64,000 bases of DNA from UBA668 sp040081465. Its GTDB lineage: Bacteria > Actinomycetota > Acidimicrobiia > Acidimicrobiales > Ilumatobacteraceae. The notes beneath the pieces were generated by a model that saw only the letters and a list, made by a program, of their open reading frames with translations, made no database searches and was not told the DNA's origin. The DNA is taken from the NCBI GenBank assembly GCA_040081465.1, contig JBEBGL010000004.1, positions 1 through 64,000 of the forward strand, in the 5' to 3' direction. The position numbers and the translations under genes are program-made. Positions 15,041-22,355 of the stretch are shown piece after piece. Position 1 is the first letter of the stretch. The number at the start of each line of letters is the position of its first letter.

Positions 15041-16022
15041 ACCCGAAGTCGACGCGGTAACCCTTGTGGTCGCTGCCCGGTACTTCGAAATCGTCGATGC
15101 CGGTCGGTGTCAGCCCATCGCGATACAGCGCATGGTCGATGCGCACAAACTGCGGTGGCAGCCAACCTTCGTTCATCGGCCAACTCACGCTCCATCCGTG
15201 CCCGAGCACCTCGTGGGCGTCCTGCCAACCGCGACCAAGTAGTCGGCGGAACGATGGGTGCCAGCGCGACCCATTGAAGTCGCCGATGAGCACCGTCGGC
15301 ATGTCTGACGAGCTGGCAGCGTCACCAATTGCTTCCAACTGCTCTTGCCATCCCGGCGCGTTGAACGTCGGCGGATACGGGTGCACGCCGACGACTCGCA
15401 CATCGGTCCCGTCAATGTCGAGCACTACGTCGACGGCGGCGCGGCCGCCTATCTCCACCAAACCACCACTGACAATTGGGTGGCGACTCCACAATTCGAT
15501 CGATTCCGAACTGCGGCTGGTTGTGCCAACGCGAAACGGGTAGTCGTCGTTGTTGTCGCCCGCCGAGAGTTCTTCAACAAGGGCGTCGTGCAGTCGGGGA
15601 GTCACTTCCACCAGAACGAGAACATCGGCGTCAGTCGCGAGCATGCGCGCGGCAGCGTCACTCGGACTGGGATTGAGGAACAACAGGTTCGAGTATGCGA
15701 TCGAAAATCGCAGCGAGCTGGCTGCTACCGGTTGCGGCTCGGCATGGAAGACGATCGGGTAGCTCAGCACCATCAGAGTGGTGATCGGAACTATCGAAGC
15801 AATGGCCAAGGCGTGACGCCTACCGAGGCAAGCTGCGAGCGCAATCGGTGCCGCCCAGATCAGCACCCATGGGGTGAGTGCTTGCAGTGTCACGAGCGTA
15901 CGTCGGCCGTCCGCTCCGACCCACTGGCTAACGCACACGATGAGCATCGGCACAATCGCGAGCCAGCCGATCGTATGGAGAGTCTTCTGCACTGAGCTCG
16001 GCACGGGTGCCCATCCGATCAC
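15018..16022 (-). CDS. membrane-anchored endonuclease/exonuclease/phosphatase-family protein
   Basis: A 334-residue protein with three N-terminal membrane helices (about residues 13-33, 43-63 and 70-92), then an EEP-fold catalytic domain. Catalytic markers are DVLVLVEVTP (Glu), PTVLIGDFNGSRWHP (DFN motif) and the C-terminal GSDHKGYRV (Asp-His). Similar small membrane EEP proteins are common in actinobacteria and may act on phospholipids, nucleotides or inositol phosphates outside the cell; the substrate is unknown. The start is GTG at 16022. It overlaps rdgB by 23 bases at its 3' end. Confidence 0.87.
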   Translation of the reverse strand: MIGWAPVPSSVQKTLHTIGWLAIVPMLIVCVSQWVGADGRRTLVTLQALTPWVLIWAAPIALAACLGRRHALAIASIVPITTLMVLSYPIVFHAEPQPVAASSLRFSIAYSNLLFLNPSPSDAAARMLATDADVLVLVEVTPRLHDALVEELSAGDNNDDYPFRVGTTSRSSESIELWSRHPIVSGGLVEIGGRAAVDVVLDIDGTDVRVVGVHPYPPTFNAPGWQEQLEAIGDAASSSDMPTVLIGDFNGSRWHPSFRRLLGRGWQDAHEVLGHGWSVSWPMNEGWLPPQFVRIDHALYRDGLTPTGIDDFEVPGSDHKGYRVDFGFTAPATP

Positions 16023-16056
16023 AGAAAATCACGCTGGTCACAGCGCGGCCACGGCG

Positions 16057-16062
16057 TAGCGT
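16057..16062 (+). promoter_or_regulatory. -10 element of the GNAT gene
   Basis: TAGCGT ends 7 bases before GTG 16070, which has no Shine-Dalgarno sequence. A leaderless start is predicted, and this spacing decided the choice of start. Confidence 0.48.
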
Positions 16063-16069
16063 CGCAGCC

Positions 16070-17068
16070 GTGAAAATTGATTGCCCACCGGGCTACACGA
16101 GTCGGCCTTACGGAGGCCCGGCCGACCACGCGGCGATGGCTTCGGTGTTGACGGCGTTTCGGCTCTTGGCGGGTGACGGCGAGCTGGTAACGGCGGAGCA
16201 GATCGATTTGACCTACTCGCATATTCCGGCGGAGGAACTGGCGAGCAACTTCGTAATCATCGAGCACATTGACGACGGCATCGTCGGGTACGGACGAACG
16301 AGTAGCGACGACACGCCCCAAGGTCACGTGCACTACTGGATTGCTCCGCTCTACAAGGAGCACCTCACCAGGCCCACGTTCACGTCGTTGATCGCTGGTC
16401 TCGAACGACGTGCGGCCGAGCGCGCCGCTGAACTGCCCGAGCCGGGGAAATTGATTCGGTGCTGGCAATCGCACCCCGGGCCAGGCAAGCCGACAGCGGG
16501 AACGCCGGTGGAATGGCTGGAGGAGATGGGTTACCGCGTGACGCGTTTCGGTGCCTCGATGGTGCGTGCCGACCTCGACGAGATTCTCGATCTTGAGCTA
16601 CCGGAAGGCGTCGAAGTCCGACCGGTCACGGCGGACCACCTGCGCACGATTTGGGAGGCCGAGGTTGCAGCCTTCGCCGACACTTTCGGCGAGCAAAAGC
16701 AAACGGAGACCGAGTGGATGCAGTTTCGCGACGACCCGATCGCCGACCCTACGCTGTGGAAAGTTGCGTGGGTCGGTGACAGCGTCGTGGGGTCGATTCG
16801 GAGTTTCATCAATCACGAAGAGAACGACGAGCTCGGTCGGCTGCGCGGGTACACCGAACACATCTCCACACGCGCTGATTGGCGCGGCCGTGGACTGGCG
16901 AGCGCATTGCTCGCTCTCAGCCTGCGCGAGGTTCGTGACCGCGGCATGAAGGAAGCGGCACTCGGGGTAGACACCGAGAATCCGGCAAACGCGTTCGCCA
17001 TCTACGAGCGGCTCGGCTTCAAGCTCACTTCGTACGATGCGACTCTCGACAAGCCGTTGGTTCTGTAA
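16070..17068 (+). CDS. GNAT-family N-acetyltransferase, two-domain
   Basis: A 332-residue protein with two tandem GNAT folds, a layout common in actinobacterial acetyltransferases such as mycothiol synthase. The N-terminal half (to about residue 165) has no clear acetyl-CoA loop. The C-terminal half has the motif-A loop STRADWRGRGLASALLALSLREVRDRG and the following DTENPANAFAIYERLGF motif B. It lacks features that would let me call it MshD, and the acceptor is unknown. GTG 16070 was chosen because upstream codons fall in the divergent promoter region and a -10-like box sits 7 bases upstream. Confidence 0.85.
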   Translation: MKIDCPPGYTSRPYGGPADHAAMASVLTAFRLLAGDGELVTAEQIDLTYSHIPAEELASNFVIIEHIDDGIVGYGRTSSDDTPQGHVHYWIAPLYKEHLTRPTFTSLIAGLERRAAERAAELPEPGKLIRCWQSHPGPGKPTAGTPVEWLEEMGYRVTRFGASMVRADLDEILDLELPEGVEVRPVTADHLRTIWEAEVAAFADTFGEQKQTETEWMQFRDDPIADPTLWKVAWVGDSVVGSIRSFINHEENDELGRLRGYTEHISTRADWRGRGLASALLALSLREVRDRGMKEAALGVDTENPANAFAIYERLGFKLTSYDATLDKPLVL

Positions 17069-17071
17069 CGT
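17066..17071 (+). promoter_or_regulatory. -10 element of the PNPOx-like gene
   Basis: TAACGT, overlapping the stop codon of the GNAT gene, ends 7 bases before ATG 17079. A leaderless start is predicted. Confidence 0.42.
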
Positions 17072-17078
17072 CGCGGAC

Positions 17079-17681
17079 ATGAGCGACGACAGTGGCGTCT
17101 ACCACGAAGGCAACCGTCAGCTGCAGGATCAATTCGACAGTCGACGAATTGCAGATCGTCTCGAGAAGGTGACGCTGCACGACCAGTTCAGCGCTGGCGA
17201 TATTGCGTTCGTCGAAGGCTCTGACATGTTCTTCCTTGCCACCGCCGACGCCGATGGCTGGCCCGACGTGTCGTACAAGGGCGGCCTGCCGGGATTCGTG
17301 CGCGTCACGGCCGCCGACGAGCTTGCGTTCCCGGACTACGACGGCAACGGCATGTTCAAGAGTTTGGGGAACGTGCTAGTGAACCCGAAGGTGGGCCTTC
17401 TGTTCATCAACTTTGCGAATCCCGATCGCATGCGCATCCAAGGGACTGCCTCTGTGCGCGCCGACGATCCGCTAATGGCGTCGTTCCCCGGCGCGCAAGT
17501 CATCGTGCGCGTGAAGGCAGAGCGCATTTTTCCGAACTGCCCGCGCTACATACACAAAATGGAACTAGTCGAGCGGTCGGTGTACGCACCTCGCCCGGAC
17601 TACGAGCCACCCGAACCCGACTGGAAGCGTATGGAGATCTTCAAAGACGCACTGCCAGGCAGCGGAACTTCTACGGCGTAA
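17079..17681 (+). CDS. pyridoxamine 5'-phosphate oxidase-like flavin-binding protein
   Basis: A 200-residue split-barrel FMN/F420-binding protein. The segment GSDMFFLATADADGWPDVSYKGGLPGFVRV is the typical first strand pair of the PNPOx-like fold. ELAFPDYDGNGMFKSLGNVLVNPKVGLLFI is the cofactor phosphate-binding region, and DRMRIQGTASV follows. True PdxH features are not evident, so general redox or flavin-reductase chemistry is more likely. It lies 10 bases after the GNAT gene and its stop overlaps the convergent LLM gene by 11 bases. Confidence 0.85.
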   Translation: MSDDSGVYHEGNRQLQDQFDSRRIADRLEKVTLHDQFSAGDIAFVEGSDMFFLATADADGWPDVSYKGGLPGFVRVTAADELAFPDYDGNGMFKSLGNVLVNPKVGLLFINFANPDRMRIQGTASVRADDPLMASFPGAQVIVRVKAERIFPNCPRYIHKMELVERSVYAPRPDYEPPEPDWKRMEIFKDALPGSGTSTA

Positions 17682-18375
17682 GCGGTCCGAGTTGGTTGAT
17701 AATCAAACGATCGAGTTTCAAGTCGTACGCCTTCTCTTGTGACGCTGCGTCGGCGGCGTGCGCCCAGCCCGTCGCTTCGAACGGTCGGTCGCCCGCGGCC
17801 TCACGCGCGACCGCGATAAACAACGCCGCGTGGGGGCTACGCAATCGCACGTTCACTCCGTCGGCGTGAAGACCTGCGATGGTCGCAAGAGCTTCGCTGT
17901 TGACGCCGATCAGGATTGGAATTGGTGCTGATGCGGAAAGCGGGAGCGCGCGCAACACCTCGATTTGGCGAACAACGGTGGCGTGGCGGTGCGCAAGCTT
18001 TGGGTACAGCGGGATGCCGCGCTCGTGATGTTCGCGCGCCCATTGCTTGTCGGGGGCTGCGCCCGCGCCTAATCCCATTCGCAACCGACCGTTGCTGATC
18101 CGTTGCAATGTCGCGGCCGCGCTGGCCAGCACAGCTGGGTGACGATTGGCCACGTTGGCAACCATTGGTCCGACACCAATAGTCGTGGTAGCGGCCGCGA
18201 GCGCGCCGAGCAGGGTGAAGCACTCCATCGCTGGGCGGTCGCCTCCGAGCAGGGTGCCGTCAAAGTGATCGAACACCCACACGGTGTCGCTGCCATCCGC
18301 TTCGGCCTGCAGCACGGCATCGCGCAGCGCTGGCCACTCGTTGATTCCCGAGTTGAATTGGATGTCGAGCAGCAT
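17671..18375 (-). CDS. LLM-class (luciferase-like, F420 or flavin dependent) oxidoreductase
   Basis: A 234-residue short member of the luciferase-like monooxygenase superfamily. It begins MLLDIQFNSGINEWPALRDA and shows TVWVFDHFDGTLLGG, TTTIGVGPMVANVANRHPAVLA and ISNGRLRMGLGAGAA, the standard barrel strands of F420-dependent LLM enzymes. It is shorter than the usual 280-340 residues, lacking part of the C terminus. The ATG at 18375 lies one base beyond the 3' end of the tRNA-Leu gene on the same strand, so there is no room for a Shine-Dalgarno sequence outside the tRNA. RNase Z-type processing would leave an essentially leaderless mRNA. Confidence 0.85.
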   Translation of the reverse strand: MLLDIQFNSGINEWPALRDAVLQAEADGSDTVWVFDHFDGTLLGGDRPAMECFTLLGALAAATTTIGVGPMVANVANRHPAVLASAAATLQRISNGRLRMGLGAGAAPDKQWAREHHERGIPLYPKLAHRHATVVRQIEVLRALPLSASAPIPILIGVNSEALATIAGLHADGVNVRLRSPHAALFIAVAREAAGDRPFEATGWAHAADAASQEKAYDLKLDRLIINQLGPLTP

Positions 18376-18376
18376 G

Positions 18377-18458
18377 TGCGGGCGGAGGGACTTGAACCCA
18401 CACTCCTTGCGGAACAGGGACCTAAACCCTGCGCGTCTGCCAGTTTCGCCACGCCCGC
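18377..18458 (-). tRNA. tRNA-Leu (anticodon TAG)
   Basis: An 82-base class II tRNA. The acceptor stem is GCGGGCG (18458-18452) with CGCCCGC (18384-18378), and the discriminator A is at 18377. The anticodon stem CAGGG/CCCTG encloses the 7-base loop TTTAGGT with anticodon TAG. A variable arm TTCC-GCAA-GGAG and a TTCAAGT T-loop follow. The T stem has one apparent U-U mismatch. CCA is not encoded. Immediately after one further base comes the ATG of the LLM gene. Confidence 0.95.
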
Positions 18459-18502
18459 GGCGTGCGAACAGCTTACGCGTTGAAGGCCACATCAACTCCG
18501 CG

Positions 18503-18508
18503 TAACGT
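18503..18508 (+). promoter_or_regulatory. -10 element of the DUF2461 gene
   Basis: TAACGT ends 6 bases before GTG 18515 and 9 before the in-frame ATG 18518. A leaderless start at one of these codons is predicted. Confidence 0.42.
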
Positions 18509-18514
18509 TCGGCG

Positions 18515-19183
18515 GTGATGGCGTTCAACGGCTTTCCAGATGAGGCGTTCGCCTTCTACGAACGCCTGGCCGCCGACAATTCGCGCGCTTTCTGGCAGGC
18601 CAATAAAGCCACCTACGAAAGCGTCGCGCGCGGGCCAATGTTGGCTCTGCTTGATGAGCTCGCCGAGTTCGGACCGTTCAGTGTTTTCCGCCCGTACCGC
18701 GATGTGCGCTTCGCAAAAGACAAGACGCCGTACAAGGAACACATCGGTGCATATGGCGAATCCGACGGTGGCGCTGGCCACTACGTGCACCTCAGCGCAA
18801 CCGGTATGTTCGCCGGCTCTGGCTACTACGACATGGCAGCCGATCAGCTAGAGCGTTTTCGCAACGCTGTTGATGCGCACGGAAGCGGCGAGCAACTAGT
18901 CGCGTTGTGTGCCGATGCAGAGAAACGTGGATTGAAGTTGAGCGCGATGAGCGAGCTGAAGACGGCGCCGCGCGGCTATGCGAAAGATCATCCACGCATC
19001 GCGATCTTGCGACGCAAGGGTCTCGTGGCATCGAAGGATTGGCCGCTGGCAAAGTGGATGCACACCAAGGAAGTGGTGACACGCGTGCGCGACGCGTGGA
19101 ACGCGGCCGCCGACATCAACAAGTGGTTGAACAAGCACGTCGGCCCCAGCCAGCTACCGCCGGCCGACTCGCTCGAGACCTAG
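18515..19183 (+). CDS. DUF2461 family protein
   Basis: A 222-residue protein of the DUF2461 (TIGR02453) family, whose biochemical function is unknown. Family signatures are the opening FNGFPDEAFAFYERLAADNS, FRPYRDVRFAKDKTPYKEHIGA, YVHLSATGMFAGSGYYDMAADQLERFR, and LKTAPRGYAKDHPRIAILRRKGL. The length is typical. It is divergent from the tRNA-Leu gene, and its stop overlaps the end of the HerA-like ATPase gene by 4 bases. GTG 18515 or ATG 18518 could be the start; translation differs by one residue. Confidence 0.88.
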   Translation: MMAFNGFPDEAFAFYERLAADNSRAFWQANKATYESVARGPMLALLDELAEFGPFSVFRPYRDVRFAKDKTPYKEHIGAYGESDGGAGHYVHLSATGMFAGSGYYDMAADQLERFRNAVDAHGSGEQLVALCADAEKRGLKLSAMSELKTAPRGYAKDHPRIAILRRKGLVASKDWPLAKWMHTKEVVTRVRDAWNAAADINKWLNKHVGPSQLPPADSLET

Positions 19184-21576
19184 GCGACGGGGATCCAGAC
19201 AAGGGAGAGGTGGGTGACCTTTACGTCGCTCTTCTCCAACGTGATCGGCATCACTTCGGATTGCGTCGCGACCGCGGCCCACTTGTCGTCGATGGCCTTG
19301 ACGTCTTCGGTCAGATCAGCTTCAAGGTCTTCCAGTTGGTCTTGCAGCAACTGAATCTTGTTCTCAGCGGCTTCGACTCGCTGCTTAGACGCGGAGGTTC
19401 GGCCGCGGCGGCCGGCTGCGCTACCGGCCTTGCCAAGAACGGAATCCAGCATGCCGCCGCGTGACTTGCTGCCGCCAAGCAAGCCGCCGAGGATCGAGCC
19501 GGCTGTCGAGAGGATCTCCGAGTTGCGGTTGCCCTTGCGTTGTTCCTCGAGCACTTCCGCGCGATCTTCGGCCGTCTGCAGTTGCGACTGCACCGACGCG
19601 ACTTTGGTTTGATACTTGTCGCGCAGTTTTGCCGTCTCTGCGTCGGCCAGTGTGTCGGCGGCTTGTGCGCAACGCTGCGCGAACTCTTCCGCTGTTTCAC
19701 CGGGTCGGCCGTACAACTTCAATGTCTTGTTCCACTGCAGTTCTAGCTTGCGACTGCGCACTAGATGGTCGGTGAGGCCGCGCTCGACACTCGTCCAGTA
19801 CTTCTTGCTTTTGATTGGAGCGGGCGACAGGTGGTATGCCGCATTTTCCGGCGACTCCTCGCTCAGATCGCGATCGTCGTACTCGACGGCAACGGCGCGC
19901 GACGCGTCGACCTGTTCGGTCAACGGGAACAACACGGCCTCGTACTCCTCGTCGTGCATGAGGTCGGCTTTGTCGTCGTCGTAGCGCACCGTGACGCGTG
20001 CGACAACGGCTGGTTCGAAACGCGTGCCGCGTGGGTCGCCACCGATGGTTGGCAGCCACGGCGCGGCGATGTCGACCCAGCGCACCGCTATGCCGTCCGC
20101 AACTTCAGGTAGCAGCGGCGACTCATCAGATTCGACAGAGGCCTTCTTGACTGCTGGCTTGCCACTGTCGTCTTTCGCCGACTCGGCCTTGGTCGCTTCC
20201 TTCTGATCCTTCATCAACACGGCAATCTGGTCGCGGGTAAGCGGGCCGCGCAGGTAGCTCATCGCCCAGCGCGTCGTGAACACTTCCGGCTTGTCCTTGC
20301 CGGCACGCCGCAGCACGAACTCGCGCTTGGCAAGTCCGCTGATCGTGTCGCCGACGGCACCCACGTCGACGCCACCGGCGGCGGCACTCATACCGTCGAG
20401 CAGTCGCTGCTTGTCACGGTCGGTCTGCAGTCGGCCAATCATCCACGTACCAGCGTTGGAAAGCGCTTTGTAATCGACGTCGACAGGGTTCTGCGTTGCC
20501 AGCACGACTCCGACACCGAACGCGCGCGCCTGCTTCATCAACGTCAGGATTGGCTTCTTGGTCGGTGGCATCGCAGTCGGTGGCAGGTAGCCCATCACTT
20601 CATCCATGTACAGCAGCGCACGCAGATCGGTGGTGCCACTCTGCTTGCGCATCCAGGTCACGAGCTTGCTGAGCACAAGCGTGGTGACGAACTGCCGCTC
20701 CTGATCGCTGAGGTGCGCGGTGGTGATGATCGCGCAGCGCGGCTTCTTGTCGGGCGTGCGCAGCAACTTGTCGATGTCGAGGGGTGGTCCCTCCATCCAC
20801 GCCCCGAACGACGGCGACGCGAGAAGTCCGTTAAGTCGCATAGCGAAAGCAGTGCGATCTTTCGGCGGAAAGAACTCGTCGAGCTCGAACACGCCGAGCT
20901 TGCGGATCGGCGGCTTCGTGACCATTCCAACGAGCGCGGGCAAGTCGAAGCTGCGACCGGCACCCCACTCGTTGAGAATCAGATTGCTCAACAGGATGTG
21001 CTCGCGGCTGCTGAGCGGATCGGCTTCGATGTCCACGAGGCTCAGCAACCCGCTGACGAACCCCTCGATTTCGTCGCCGATGATTTCTGGGTCGAGTCCG
21101 TCGCCGGGCGCCTGCATCGAGCCGACGATGTTCAGCCCGACGCCGGCGCTCGAGCCTGGCGTGTAGATGGTGAACGTGGCGTTCTTGCGCAGCGCGGCGA
21201 TCTTGTCGGGGCCGTACTTCCAACCGGCGAGCCCTTCTGTCCACGTCTTGGCTTGCGCGGCCGCGTATTCAGCGACTGATTGGTCGGCCTTGCTCGCATC
21301 GCCCTCGTTGACCCAGGGCTCAAAGTCAGTGGCAGCCAGGTTGGGAAAGGTGAGACACAGGTTGGTGAGGTCGCCCTTCGGGTCGATGAGCAGGGTCGGC
21401 ACGCCCGCTGCCAGTGCCTCTTCAATCAGCACGATGCCAAGACCAGTCTTACCGGAACCAGTCATGCCGACGATGACGCCGTGCGTCGTGAAGTCGCCGC
21501 TCGACAGCACTACGTCCTTGTCGGTGCGTTCGTGTTTCGCGGGATCGACTAGCCCGCCGAGAAAGAGATCAGCCAT
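19180..21576 (-). CDS. HerA-like ATPase (helicase HerA domain protein)
   Basis: A 798-residue P-loop ATPase of the HerA/FtsK superfamily with a long C-terminal coiled coil. Walker A is VGMTGSGKTGLG (about residue 37), Walker B is RALLYMDEVMGY, and a sensor/arginine region ATQNPVDVDYKALSNAGTWMIGRL follows. Residues about 590-780 are Glu/Gln/Lys rich and predicted to be coiled coil. HerA proteins pump or unwind DNA, usually with a NurA nuclease, but none is present here. Many actinobacteria carry this stand-alone form. The start is ATG 21576, 8 bases from a TACCGT box; the longer frame upstream is rejected. Confidence 0.87.
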   Translation of the reverse strand: MADLFLGGLVDPAKHERTDKDVVLSSGDFTTHGVIVGMTGSGKTGLGIVLIEEALAAGVPTLLIDPKGDLTNLCLTFPNLAATDFEPWVNEGDASKADQSVAEYAAAQAKTWTEGLAGWKYGPDKIAALRKNATFTIYTPGSSAGVGLNIVGSMQAPGDGLDPEIIGDEIEGFVSGLLSLVDIEADPLSSREHILLSNLILNEWGAGRSFDLPALVGMVTKPPIRKLGVFELDEFFPPKDRTAFAMRLNGLLASPSFGAWMEGPPLDIDKLLRTPDKKPRCAIITTAHLSDQERQFVTTLVLSKLVTWMRKQSGTTDLRALLYMDEVMGYLPPTAMPPTKKPILTLMKQARAFGVGVVLATQNPVDVDYKALSNAGTWMIGRLQTDRDKQRLLDGMSAAAGGVDVGAVGDTISGLAKREFVLRRAGKDKPEVFTTRWAMSYLRGPLTRDQIAVLMKDQKEATKAESAKDDSGKPAVKKASVESDESPLLPEVADGIAVRWVDIAAPWLPTIGGDPRGTRFEPAVVARVTVRYDDDKADLMHDEEYEAVLFPLTEQVDASRAVAVEYDDRDLSEESPENAAYHLSPAPIKSKKYWTSVERGLTDHLVRSRKLELQWNKTLKLYGRPGETAEEFAQRCAQAADTLADAETAKLRDKYQTKVASVQSQLQTAEDRAEVLEEQRKGNRNSEILSTAGSILGGLLGGSKSRGGMLDSVLGKAGSAAGRRGRTSASKQRVEAAENKIQLLQDQLEDLEADLTEDVKAIDDKWAAVATQSEVMPITLEKSDVKVTHLSLVWIPVA

Positions 21577-21584
21577 GGCGTGCC

Positions 21585-21590
21585 ACGGTA
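21585..21590 (-). promoter_or_regulatory. -10 element of the HerA-like gene
   Basis: The minus strand reads TACCGT, ending 8 bases before ATG 21576. No Shine-Dalgarno sequence is present, so a leaderless start is predicted. Confidence 0.45.
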
Positions 21591-21607
21591 GCGCCCGCGG
21601 CCCAGCG

Positions 21608-22297
21608 CTACGCGAGGTTGATGCGCCCGCCGCCGCGTGGACTGACGCGATACGAGCAACGTTGACCACCGTCGAGCAGGTGTTGTTCGCGAGCGACAAC
21701 CACGTCGGTGCCCAATGCGCGCTGGAACAAATCGAGCTCGGCGCTGCACAGGCCGGCGCATGTGTCGGCGGCGTCGCGGATGGGGCAGTGGTGCTCGATG
21801 AGCGTCACATCGTCGCCTGACTCGAGCGCCTCGGCCAGGTAGCCCTCGGCTGAGCGAAGTTGCGCAATTCGTTGCACTCGGTCGGCCACTGACGAAGCGC
21901 CCTTCAATGCAGATCGATACGTCGCTAGTTGGCGCGCGGCGCGGGCACGCACGACTTGGTCGAGCGCGTCCTCACCCAGCGCAGAACGAATCGAGGCGAT
22001 CAACTCGACGCTCAACTCGCCGTGGCGATCGGCAAACAAGCTGCTGGCCGCCGGCGCCAGCCGCCAGTGGACTGGCGGGCGTCCGCGGCCGGCGCTCGGT
22101 GCGGCGACGCGCTCGACAAGCTCGGCGATCTCCAACGCTTCTAGGTGCTGGCGGATCGCGGTGTCCGTGAGGCCGAACTCAGTGGCGAGTTCGGGAGCCG
22201 TGGCACTCTCGGCGCGCTTCAAACGCTCGACGATGCGGCGCTTGGCGCCGGACAGGTCGCTGGTGACGTCTGGGATGACCGGCAGTCTAACGACCAT
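21608..22297 (-). CDS. SufR-like winged-helix transcriptional regulator with Fe-S cysteine motif
   Basis: A 229-residue DNA-binding protein. The N-terminal winged helix is KRRIVERLKRAESATAPELATEFGLTDTAIRQHLEALE, with the wing SAGRGRPPVHWRL. The C-terminal part carries IEHHCPIRDAADTCAGLCSAELDLF and a later GQRCSYRV, the C-x(n)-C-x3-C plus distal Cys pattern of SufR-type regulators that sense iron-sulfur status. No suf genes are in the window, unlike mycobacteria, where sufR heads the suf operon. The ATG at 22297 lies 7 bases from a -10-like box embedded in an inverted repeat, which suggests autoregulation. Confidence 0.85.
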   Translation of the reverse strand: MVVRLPVIPDVTSDLSGAKRRIVERLKRAESATAPELATEFGLTDTAIRQHLEALEIAELVERVAAPSAGRGRPPVHWRLAPAASSLFADRHGELSVELIASIRSALGEDALDQVVRARAARQLATYRSALKGASSVADRVQRIAQLRSAEGYLAEALESGDDVTLIEHHCPIRDAADTCAGLCSAELDLFQRALGTDVVVAREQHLLDGGQRCSYRVSPRGGGRINLA

Positions 22298-22301
22298 TTC
22301 C

Positions 22302-22315
22302 CAAGTCCTAGCTTG
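22302..22315. promoter_or_regulatory. candidate operator CAAG-N6-CTTG over the regulator's -10 region
   Basis: The inverted repeat CAAG-TCCTAG-CTTG lies 5-18 bases before the regulator's ATG. It contains the minus-strand -10-like TAGGAC (22310-22305). The spacing and symmetry resemble the CAAC-N6-GTTG operators described for cyanobacterial SufR, suggesting negative autoregulation. Confidence 0.45.
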
Positions 22316-22340
22316 AGGAAGTCGTGCGGCGTTGGTCAGG

Positions 22341-22346
22341 TAGCCT
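22341..22346 (+). promoter_or_regulatory. -10 element of the first CapA gene
   Basis: TAGCCT ends 9 bases before ATG 22356. No Shine-Dalgarno sequence is visible between them. Confidence 0.38.
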
Positions 22347-22355
22347 TCGGCACGA

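Noticed and set aside
19180..21576. HerA-like ATPase as part of a HerA-based antiphage system.
   Set aside because: The partner genes of such systems (SIR2, DUF4297 or NurA-like) are absent on both sides. The protein resembles the widespread stand-alone actinobacterial form with a coiled-coil tail.
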